Origin: Ectothiorhodospiraceae bacterium
GTDB taxonomy: Bacteria; Pseudomonadota; Gammaproteobacteria; Nitrococcales; AK92
Reading direction: 5' to 3'
NCBI GenBank assembly: GCA_029263635.1
Contig: JAJUFY010000147.1
Location: 1 to 5,921 of the forward strand
Length of the DNA: 5,921 nt
In this document: one piece after another, positions 1 through 5,145 of the stretch
How positions within the stretch are numbered: the stretch's first letter is position 1
Layout of the letters: each line of letters starts with the position of its first letter
Position numbers and translations under genes: made by a program
The notes under the pieces: generated by a model
Databases searched by the model: none
The model's input: only the letters and a program-made list of their open reading frames with translations
Told to the model about the DNA's origin: nothing

Positions 1-1442
1 CCGACAAGATCATCGAGGCCTGGCCGCAACTGCCCCGGCTGCGCCAGAACGTGGTCATCGACATGAAGGGCCTGCGCCGCTACGACCGCGAGCGGCTGTG
101 CAGCTTCGCGGAAGTGGAAGCCCTGGGCGCCGAGTACGAGCAGAAGCATCCCGGGCTGGTCGACCAGCTGCTGGACAGCCAGCAAATGAGCGACACCGCG
201 CTCATGATCTATACCTCCGGTTCCACCGGCCGCCCCAAGGGCGCCATGATCAGCTGGGGCAATCTGCATGCTGCCGCTCCCGGGCTGGTGAACCTGCTGG
301 CTCTGAACTCGGGCGACACCAGCCTCTCCTACCTGCCGCTCTGTCACGTCGCCGAACAGGCGGTGACCAACATCGGCCCGATGTATGCCGGCAGTACCGT
401 CAGCTTCGGCGAAAGCCTGCGCACGGTGCAGGAAGATCTGCGGGAAGTGGCGCCGACCTTCTTCCTCGGGGTGCCGCGGATCTGGGAGAAACTGCACTCT
501 TCCATCTACATCAAAATGCAGGAAACCGGACGTTTGCGGCAGGCGCTGTTCAACTGGGCCATACGCAGCTGCGAGCCGCTGGCGGCCAAGCCTCGCGCGC
601 AGCACACGCTTGCCGAACGCCTGCGCTTTGGCCTGTGTTATCTGCTGGTGTTCCGGGCCCTGCAGAACTACATCGGCCTGCGCCGCTGCCGGGTCGCCAT
701 GACCGGCGCCGCCTCCATCGCACCGGAGATCCTGCGCTTCTTCCGCACCATCGGCATCCCCCTGATCGAGGTCTACGGCCAGACCGAGAGCACCGGTGTT
801 GCCACCGGCCAGCGGCTGGAGCGCTTCACGCTGGGCACTGTCGGCCGCGCTATCGACGGTGTGGAGGTCGAGCTCGGCGAGCACGATGAGATCCTCATCC
901 GCGGCGGCCTGGTGTTCCAGGGCTACTACAAGAACGAAGCGGCCACCGCCGAGACCATCCGCGACGGCTGGCTGCACACCGGCGACGTCGGCGCCTGGGT
1001 GGGCGACGAACTGAAGATCGTCGACCGGCTCAAGGACATCATGATCACCGCCGGTGGCAAGAACCTCTCGCCCTCCGAGATCGAGAACACCATCAAGGCC
1101 AGCCCGTACATCAAGGAGTGCATGGTGATCGCCGAAGGCCGCCGCTACGTCTCGGCGCTGGTCCAGATCGACTACGAGACGGTGGCGAAATGGGCCGAGC
1201 AGAACGGCATCGCCTACACCACCTTCCGCAGCCTGGCCGAGAACCCACGGGTCAGGGACCTGATCCAGGCCGAGGTCGACCGCGGCAATGCCGGCCTCGC
1301 CCAGGTCGCGCAGATCAAGCGCTTTTTCCTGCTCACCAAGGAACTCGATCACGACGACGACGAGGTGACGGCCACCATGAAGGTCCGCCGCAGCAACATC
1401 TACAAGAAGTACGCGGATGTGATCGAAGGGCTGTACGCGTAG
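1..1442 (+). CDS. Long-chain acyl-CoA synthetase (AMP-forming), 5'-truncated by window edge
   Basis: This enzyme activates a fatty acid with ATP and CoA through an acyl-adenylate, feeding beta-oxidation or lipid synthesis; it is probably cytoplasmic or membrane-associated. The reading frame is open from base 3 to the TAG at 1440-1442. The GTG at 51 is not the real start, because coding continues upstream of it (DKIIEAWPQLPRLRQN). Counting from that GTG, the ATP-binding loop YTSGSTGRPKG is at residues 54-64, an SYLPLCHVAEQ motif at 93-103, VYGQTE (adenine-binding motif) at 241-246, GWLHTGD with its ribose-binding Asp at 306-312, the DRLKD hinge at 325-329 and the C-terminal TATMKVRR with candidate catalytic Lys444. 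Family members have about 600 residues, so roughly 120-150 N-terminal residues lie to the left. It is convergent with the beta-oxidation pair. The family is certain; chain-length specificity is inferred from overall resemblance to long-chain synthetases. Confidence 0.93.
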   Translation, partial: DKIIEAWPQLPRLRQNVVIDMKGLRRYDRERLCSFAEVEALGAEYEQKHPGLVDQLLDSQQMSDTALMIYTSGSTGRPKGAMISWGNLHAAAPGLVNLLALNSGDTSLSYLPLCHVAEQAVTNIGPMYAGSTVSFGESLRTVQEDLREVAPTFFLGVPRIWEKLHSSIYIKMQETGRLRQALFNWAIRSCEPLAAKPRAQHTLAERLRFGLCYLLVFRALQNYIGLRRCRVAMTGAASIAPEILRFFRTIGIPLIEVYGQTESTGVATGQRLERFTLGTVGRAIDGVEVELGEHDEILIRGGLVFQGYYKNEAATAETIRDGWLHTGDVGAWVGDELKIVDRLKDIMITAGGKNLSPSEIENTIKASPYIKECMVIAEGRRYVSALVQIDYETVAKWAEQNGIAYTTFRSLAENPRVRDLIQAEVDRGNAGLAQVAQIKRFFLLTKELDHDDDEVTATMKVRRSNIYKKYADVIEGLYA

Positions 1443-1454
1443 CAGAAAAGAGGA

Positions 1455-1482
1455 GCGCGCCGCCACAAATCAGCCGGCGCGC
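1455..1482 (+). terminator. GC-rich inverted repeat after the acyl-CoA synthetase, possible terminator
   Basis: An 8-bp perfect stem (GCGCGCCG at 1455-1462, CGGCGCGC at 1475-1482) encloses a 12-base loop and begins 13 bases after the synthetase stop codon. It is well placed to end the plus-strand transcript. No run of T follows the 3' arm, so it does not meet the usual intrinsic-terminator pattern. It may only help mRNA stability, or be a chance product of GC-rich sequence. Confidence 0.3.
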
Positions 1483-1519
1483 CAGCACCGCTAACGCGCC
1501 CTATGGCAGGAGACACGAT

Positions 1520-1544
1520 GCGGCCCGCGTCGGGGGCAGGCCGC
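1520..1544 (-). terminator. Weak inverted repeat after the enoyl-CoA hydratase gene
   Basis: GCGGCC (1520-1525) pairs with GGCCGC (1539-1544), and two more base pairs form after a C-A mismatch. On the minus strand it begins four bases past the TAA of the hydratase gene, where a terminator would be expected. The stem is short, the loop is large and no T-tract follows, so this is only a candidate. Confidence 0.2.
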
Positions 1545-1547
1545 CTG

Positions 1548-2330
1548 TTACCTGAACTTCGGTGCCCGCTTCTCCAGAAACGCCCGCACGCCTTCCCGGA
1601 ACGCCTCGCTCTCGATCAGTTCCTGCTGCCGCTCGGCCTCGTAGTCCAACTGGACCGGGAAATCGTTGGTTTCGGCAACGGCGAAGGCGCGGCGCGCTTC
1701 CAGCGCGGCATGAGCCGGCGCGTTCGCGAGCCGTTCGGCCAGGGCGCGCGCCTCCTCCATGAGCGCGGCGTCGTCGACGCAGGCCCAGATCAGGCCCCAC
1801 TCCGCCGCCTGCTCCGCCGGCAGCCGTTCGCCGAGCAGGGTCAGGCCCATGGCCCGTGCCCGGCCGATCAGACGCGGCAACTGCCAGGTCGCGCCAAGGT
1901 CCGGGATCAGCCCCAGGCGCGGCATGAAGGTGAGCATGAAATACGCCGAGCGGGCGGCGATGACGATATCGGCAGCCAGAGCAATGCTGACGCCGGCGCC
2001 GGCCGCGGCGCCATTGACGGCCGCGACCACCGGCACCGGCAGCTGCTGCAGATCGAGGATCAGCGGGTTGCTGAGCTCGCGCATCATGCGGCCGACGCTC
2101 TCTCCCACCCTGCCGCCGCCCAGGCTGCCCAGCTCGGCGCCGGAGCAGAAGGCGCGCTCGCTGCCGGTCAGCAGCAGTGCCCGAACCGAGGCATCCTGCC
2201 GGATCACCGCCAGCGCCTCGCGCACCTCCTGCTGTAGCGGAATGGAGATGGCGTTCATGGTGCCGGGATCGTTCAAGCTCAGCACGGCGATGCCGTCGTC
2301 GATCTCCAGGCGGATCTTGTCGTAGTTCAT
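1548..2330 (-). CDS. Enoyl-CoA hydratase/isomerase family protein, PaaG-like
   Basis: This 260-residue crotonase-fold enzyme acts on 2- or 3-enoyl-CoA (or a related acyl-CoA) in the cytoplasm. The first oxyanion-hole segment FCSGAEL is at residues 61-67 and the second, NGAAAGAG, at 106-113. The segment GLIPDLGATW followed by LPRLIGRARAMGL (140-163) closely resembles PaaG, the ring-epoxide isomerase of phenylacetate degradation as I recall it, and carries the matching Asp144. The two glutamates of classical enoyl-CoA hydratases appear to be replaced: Ser115 at the Glu144 position and Met136 near the Glu164 position (rat numbering). A double-bond isomerase or PaaG-like role is therefore at least as likely as simple hydration. 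The ATG at 2330 has a strong AGGAGG six bases upstream, and the gene starts 11 bases after the dehydrogenase. No other paa gene is visible, so a phenylacetate role is not supported by context. Confidence 0.88.
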   Translation of the reverse strand: MNYDKIRLEIDDGIAVLSLNDPGTMNAISIPLQQEVREALAVIRQDASVRALLLTGSERAFCSGAELGSLGGGRVGESVGRMMRELSNPLILDLQQLPVPVVAAVNGAAAGAGVSIALAADIVIAARSAYFMLTFMPRLGLIPDLGATWQLPRLIGRARAMGLTLLGERLPAEQAAEWGLIWACVDDAALMEEARALAERLANAPAHAALEARRAFAVAETNDFPVQLDYEAERQQELIESEAFREGVRAFLEKRAPKFR

Positions 2331-2336
2331 GGCCTG

Positions 2337-2342
2337 CCTCCT
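2337..2342 (-). promoter_or_regulatory. Ribosome binding site of the enoyl-CoA hydratase gene
   Basis: A perfect AGGAGG lies six bases before the ATG at 2330 and shares its first base with the last base of the dehydrogenase TGA (2344-2342). A ribosome finishing the dehydrogenase stands on this site, which suggests coupled translation of the pair. Confidence 0.85.
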
Positions 2343-3481
2343 CAGCGGCCGAGAATGGCGCGGGCGATCAGCTCCTTCATGATTTCACTGGCACCGCCAT
2401 AGATGCGCTGCACGCGGGCGTCAACGAAATCGCGCGACACCTGGTACTCGCGCATGTAGCCGTAGCCACCGTGCAGCTGCAGGCATTCGTCGGCCACCTT
2501 GAACTGCAGCTCGGTGGCGCTGAGCTTGGCGATGGAGGCATCGGTGGTGGTCAGCTCGCCGCGATCGTACTTGGCCGCGCACTGGCGGATAAAGGCGCGA
2601 TTGACCTCGAGCTGCGCCTTCAGCTCGGCCAGCTTGAAACGGGTGTTCTGCAGCTGCGCAAGCGGCTGGCCGAAAGCCTGGCGCTCCTTGACGTAGGCTA
2701 TGGTGCGCTCCAGCGCGCCCTCGGCGGCGGCCAGCGCCCCGACGCCGAGGATCAGCCGCTCGCGCGGCAGCTCGTTCATCATGTTGGCGAAGCCGCGGCC
2801 CTCGCCGCCAAGGATCTGCTCGGCGCCAACGCGCAGGTCTTCGAAGAACAGCTCAGCCGTGTCCGAAGCATGCTGGCCAATCTTCTCCAGCCGGCGGCCA
2901 CGCTGGAAACCGGGCAGCGTGGTGTCGATCGTGAACAGCGTGACTCCCTTGCTGCCGGCCGCAGGGTCGGTCTTGGCTGCCAGCACCAGCAGGTCTGCGT
3001 GGTAGCCGTTGGTAATGAAGGTCTTCTGGCCGTTGATACGGTAGCCGTCGCCGTCACGCTCGGCGCGGGTCTTCATGGCCTGCAGATCGGAACCGGCGCC
3101 CGGCTCGGTCATGCCGATGGCGCCTACCACCGCGCCGGTGACCATGCCGGGCAGCCAGCGCTGCTTCTGGGCCTCGCTGCCGAGGTGCAGGATGTAGGGC
3201 GCGACGATGTCGGAGTGCACCGACACGGCACTGGCCAGCCCGCCGAAACCGGCATGGGCGATCTCCTCCACCACCACCGTCGACAGCGTGAAGTCGGCGC
3301 CAGCGCCGCCGTACTGTTCCGGCACGTCGACGCAGAGCAGCCCCTGCTCGCCGAAACGCTGCCAGAGCTCGCGGGGGAACAGCCCCTCTCGCTCCCACTG
3401 TGCATAGTGCGGTGTCACCTCGCGCTCGAGAAACTTGCGCACGGTGTCGCGGAAAAGCTCGATCTCGCTCTGCTCCAGCAC
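2342..3481 (-). CDS. Acyl-CoA dehydrogenase, long-chain (LCAD) type
   Basis: This FAD enzyme makes the first oxidation of beta-oxidation, acyl-CoA to trans-2-enoyl-CoA, passing electrons to electron-transfer flavoprotein. The 379-residue length is normal for the family. It shows the N-terminal helical domain, the FAD/substrate signature MTEPGAGSD (124-132), TFITNG (154-159), VKERQAFGQPL (264-274), LQLHGGYGYM (334-343) and a C-terminal IYGGASEIMKELIAR (360-374). The position of the usual catalytic Glu (Glu376 of medium-chain enzymes, in YEGT) is Gly362. Glu241, in ELPRERL (237-243), matches the catalytic Glu of mammalian LCAD and isovaleryl-CoA dehydrogenase. It starts at GTG 3481-3479, chosen because AAAGGAG lies seven bases upstream. 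It is the first gene of a pair with the enoyl-CoA hydratase. The substrate could be long-chain or branched acyl-CoA; sequence alone does not decide. Confidence 0.93.
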   Translation of the reverse strand: MLEQSEIELFRDTVRKFLEREVTPHYAQWEREGLFPRELWQRFGEQGLLCVDVPEQYGGAGADFTLSTVVVEEIAHAGFGGLASAVSVHSDIVAPYILHLGSEAQKQRWLPGMVTGAVVGAIGMTEPGAGSDLQAMKTRAERDGDGYRINGQKTFITNGYHADLLVLAAKTDPAAGSKGVTLFTIDTTLPGFQRGRRLEKIGQHASDTAELFFEDLRVGAEQILGGEGRGFANMMNELPRERLILGVGALAAAEGALERTIAYVKERQAFGQPLAQLQNTRFKLAELKAQLEVNRAFIRQCAAKYDRGELTTTDASIAKLSATELQFKVADECLQLHGGYGYMREYQVSRDFVDARVQRIYGGASEIMKELIARAILGR

Positions 3482-3488
3482 GCTCCTG

Positions 3489-3495
3489 CTCCTTT
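3489..3495 (-). promoter_or_regulatory. Ribosome binding site that fixes the GTG start of the acyl-CoA dehydrogenase
   Basis: AAAGGAG lies seven bases before the GTG at 3481-3479; a second AGGAG at 3487-3483 is too close to the start to be the main site. The nearby ATG at 3503-3501 is out of frame. This supports initiation at GTG. Confidence 0.8.
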
Positions 3496-3577
3496 CACGT
3501 CATGGTGCAAGGAAACAGACTAGCGCAATTCCATGCCGATGCGGTGCGAGGATGTGCCGCGGCAGGCGCCCTCTCCT

Positions 3578-3599
3578 GCCGGCATGGCCGCATGCCGGC
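3578..3599 (-). terminator. Perfect 9-bp hairpin just downstream of cheB
   Basis: GCCGGCATG (3578-3586) and CATGCCGGC (3591-3599) are exact reverse complements around a four-base GCCG loop, five bases after the cheB stop codon. The position fits the end of the che transcript. No T-tract follows on either strand, so it may be a weak or factor-dependent terminator, an mRNA-stabilising stem, or a transcription-pausing structure. Confidence 0.45.
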
Positions 3600-3604
3600 C
3601 CTGA

Positions 3605-4642
3605 TCAGGCTGGCTTGCCGAGACGCATGATGGCGGCGGCAATGTCGGTCAGCGGCAGCACCTGGCAGACCGCGCCCCGCTCGACCGCCTCTTTCGGCAT
3701 GCCGTAGACCACGCAGCTGGCTTCATCCTGGGCGATCGTGAAGGCACCGGCCTGGCGCATGGCCAGCAGCCCGTTGGCGCCGTCGTCGCCCATGCCGGTC
3801 ATGATGATGCCGACGGCATGGCGGCCGGCGTGTCTGGCTACCGAATGGAACAGCACATCCACCGACGGCTTGTGGCGGTTCACCGGCGGACCGTCGCGCA
3901 CGTCCACCAGGTACTGCGACCCGCTGCGCCGCAACTGCAGGTGGCGGCCGCCCGGCGCCACCAGCACCCGCCCCTGCAGCACGCGGTCGCCGTCTTCGGC
4001 CTCGCGGACTTCGCAGTGGCAGAGCGCATTCAGCCGCTGCGCGAAGGCAGCGGTGAACCTCTCCGGCATGTGCTGGACGATGACGATGCCCGGACAATCC
4101 GCCGGCAGCTGCGTGAGCACCGCTTCCAGCGCCCGCGTGCCGCCGGTGGAGGTGCCGATGGCGACTACATGATCGGTTGCCGTACCCAGCGCGGCCGGCG
4201 CCAGTGCCGGCGGTGGCGGCACCGCGACCTGGCCGAGCCTGGCCTTGGCAGCGGCCTTGACCGCATGCGTGAGGCTCTGCACCGAAGCCTGCAAAAACTC
4301 CTTCAGCCCCAGCTTGGGCTTGGCAACCACTTCCACCGCCCCGGCGCTCAGCGCCTGCATCGTGGTCTCGGCGCCACGCTCGGTCAGGGTGGAGCAGACC
4401 ACGACCGGCGTCGGCCGCTCCCGCATGAGCTTGCGCAGGAAAGTGATGCCGTCCATGCGCGGCATCTCGACGTCGAGCACGATGACATCCGGCCATTCGC
4501 GCTGCATGCGCTGCAGGGCGAACAGCGGATCGGCGGCAGCGCCGATCACGTGGATGTCCGGGTCCCGCGCCAGCAGCTCGCTGAGTACCTGCCGGACGAC
4601 GGCGGAATCGTCGACGATGAGGACCTTGATCGGACCGCTCAT
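3605..4642 (-). CDS. cheB: CheB, chemotaxis response regulator protein-glutamate methylesterase
   Basis: CheB demethylates chemoreceptor glutamyl methyl esters and can deamidate receptor glutamines; phosphorylation by CheA activates it. The 345-residue protein has both domains. The receiver (about 3-125) carries the acidic pair Asp11-Asp12, phospho-acceptor Asp57 in VLDVEMPRMDG, Thr85 and Lys108. A Pro/Ala-rich linker (about 139-152) leads to the methylesterase domain with the triad Ser165 (GTSTGG), His191 (QHMPERF) and Asp287 (GMGDDGA). All expected catalytic residues are present, so it should be active. The ATG at 4642 overlaps the cheD stop by four bases, with GGGAG four bases upstream. 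Together with cheR and cheD it is the adaptation module of one chemosensory pathway, most like the P. aeruginosa che2 set by order. WspF is less likely because the Wsp cluster, as I know it, has no cheD. Confidence 0.97.
   Translation of the reverse strand: MSGPIKVLIVDDSAVVRQVLSELLARDPDIHVIGAAADPLFALQRMQREWPDVIVLDVEMPRMDGITFLRKLMRERPTPVVVCSTLTERGAETTMQALSAGAVEVVAKPKLGLKEFLQASVQSLTHAVKAAAKARLGQVAVPPPPALAPAALGTATDHVVAIGTSTGGTRALEAVLTQLPADCPGIVIVQHMPERFTAAFAQRLNALCHCEVREAEDGDRVLQGRVLVAPGGRHLQLRRSGSQYLVDVRDGPPVNRHKPSVDVLFHSVARHAGRHAVGIIMTGMGDDGANGLLAMRQAGAFTIAQDEASCVVYGMPKEAVERGAVCQVLPLTDIAAAIMRLGKPA
4639..4642 (-). other. ATGA overlap of cheD stop and cheB start
   Basis: On the minus strand the sequence ATGA serves as the cheB start (ATG, 4642-4640) and the cheD stop (TGA, 4641-4639). 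This arrangement usually allows termination-reinitiation and keeps the two proteins in step. Confidence 0.9.
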
Positions 4643-5145
4643 GGCTCTCCCACGATGCCGGCTGCCTGGCCTGCGCTGCCGAAGCGCATCCAGACGTCGC
4701 CGGTAGCGATATCGAAGATCAGTTGCCGATAGCCGCTGCCGCCCAGGTGCTCAGCCTTGACCCGCAGCTGGTATCGCTCGACCAGGGCCCAGGCCGCCGC
4801 GATGTTGCGTGCCGGCACCCCGGTCCCGCTGGCTGCCGTCGCCGCCATGTTACCGCCGCCGAACAGCTTGGTGTCGTATTCATGCAGCCGTGTCCCCAGC
4901 CGGCGGGCCTCGGCATCCAGCAGCTGCAGCGCCTCGTCGCCATAGCGTCCGTCGAGCTTGCCGCCCGGCTTGTCGCGGCTCGGCAGCATGTAATGGCACA
5001 TAGCGCCCACCCGGCGACCAGGGTGCCAGAACGTGAAGGCGATGCAGGAGCCGAGGGTGGTGCGAATACGGCTGTATTCATCGCCGAAATACCACTCCCC
5101 CGGCTGCAGGAAGATGTCGATCCCGCCGCTGCGGCCGGAGATCAT
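4639..5145 (-). CDS. cheD: CheD, chemoreceptor glutamine deamidase
   Basis: CheD converts specific receptor glutamines to glutamates, opening sites for CheR and tuning receptor output; in some bacteria it also partners the CheC phosphatase, none of which is visible here. The 168-residue protein has the family core: LQPGEWYF near residue 13, the nucleophile motif LGSCIAF with Cys34, GAMCHYMLP with catalytic His51, GRYGDEAL at 66-73, FGGGNM at 95-100 and a C-terminal GGSGYRQLIFDIATGDV (135-151). Cys34 and His51 match Cys27 and His44 of the Thermotoga enzyme. The third residue, Thr21 in Thermotoga, aligns with Arg28 if no gap is placed, with Thr29 and Thr30 adjacent. The gene overlaps cheR upstream and cheB downstream by four bases each. 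The ribosome binding site is weak (GGAAA only), so translation probably depends on cheR. Confidence 0.95.
   Translation of the reverse strand: MISGRSGGIDIFLQPGEWYFGDEYSRIRTTLGSCIAFTFWHPGRRVGAMCHYMLPSRDKPGGKLDGRYGDEALQLLDAEARRLGTRLHEYDTKLFGGGNMAATAASGTGVPARNIAAAWALVERYQLRVKAEHLGGSGYRQLIFDIATGDVWMRFGSAGQAAGIVGEP
5142..5145 (-). other. ATGA overlap of cheR stop and cheD start
   Basis: The cheD ATG (5145-5143) and cheR TGA (5144-5142) share bases. With little Shine-Dalgarno sequence before cheD, this suggests that cheD is translated mainly by ribosomes leaving cheR. Confidence 0.9.

Larger units (their letters stand above)
3482..3604 (-). other. Spacer between cheB and the acyl-CoA dehydrogenase; likely promoter region, no clear boxes
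   Basis: The 123 bases between the cheB stop and the dehydrogenase start contain two overlapping hairpins near cheB (3560-3599), then an AT-richer stretch at about 3491-3535, then the ribosome binding site. A promoter for the beta-oxidation pair would have to lie here if it is not read through from the che genes. I see no convincing -35/-10 pair. The stretch TTGCGC (3529-3524, minus strand) is a possible -35-like element only. Confidence 0.4.

Noticed and set aside
98..889. A 263-codon plus-strand frame inside the acyl-CoA synthetase
   Set aside because: It is the +1 shadow of a gene carrying all family motifs; its translation is Arg/Ala/Pro/Gly-rich and resembles nothing I know.
1503..2237. 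A 244-codon plus-strand frame opposite the enoyl-CoA hydratase
   Set aside because: Antisense shadow of a conserved gene, with no motif.
3511..3520. A PsrA/FadR-like fatty-acid operator around GGAAACAGAC
   Set aside because: Only one half-site is present; the matching inverted half is missing.
2177..3523. A 448-codon plus-strand open frame opposite the two beta-oxidation genes
   Set aside because: It lies wholly antisense to two well-supported enzymes, crosses their junction, shows no recognisable motif and has Ala/Gly/Leu/Gln-rich low-complexity composition typical of high-GC shadow frames.
3525..3537. A sigma-54-like promoter (GGCA then TTGC, minus strand) before the acyl-CoA dehydrogenase
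   Set aside because: The GG and GC elements are separated by nine bases, not the ten that sigma-54 normally requires, so it is most likely chance.
3600..3609. The palindrome CCTGATCAGG across the cheB stop codon
   Set aside because: A 10-base palindrome with no loop and partly coding; it fits a chance occurrence and no partner site is seen.
3818..4732. A 304-codon plus-strand open frame opposite cheB and the end of cheD
   Set aside because: Same reason: antisense to conserved catalytic domains, Arg/His/Gln-rich translation without motifs, and no good ribosome binding site seen.
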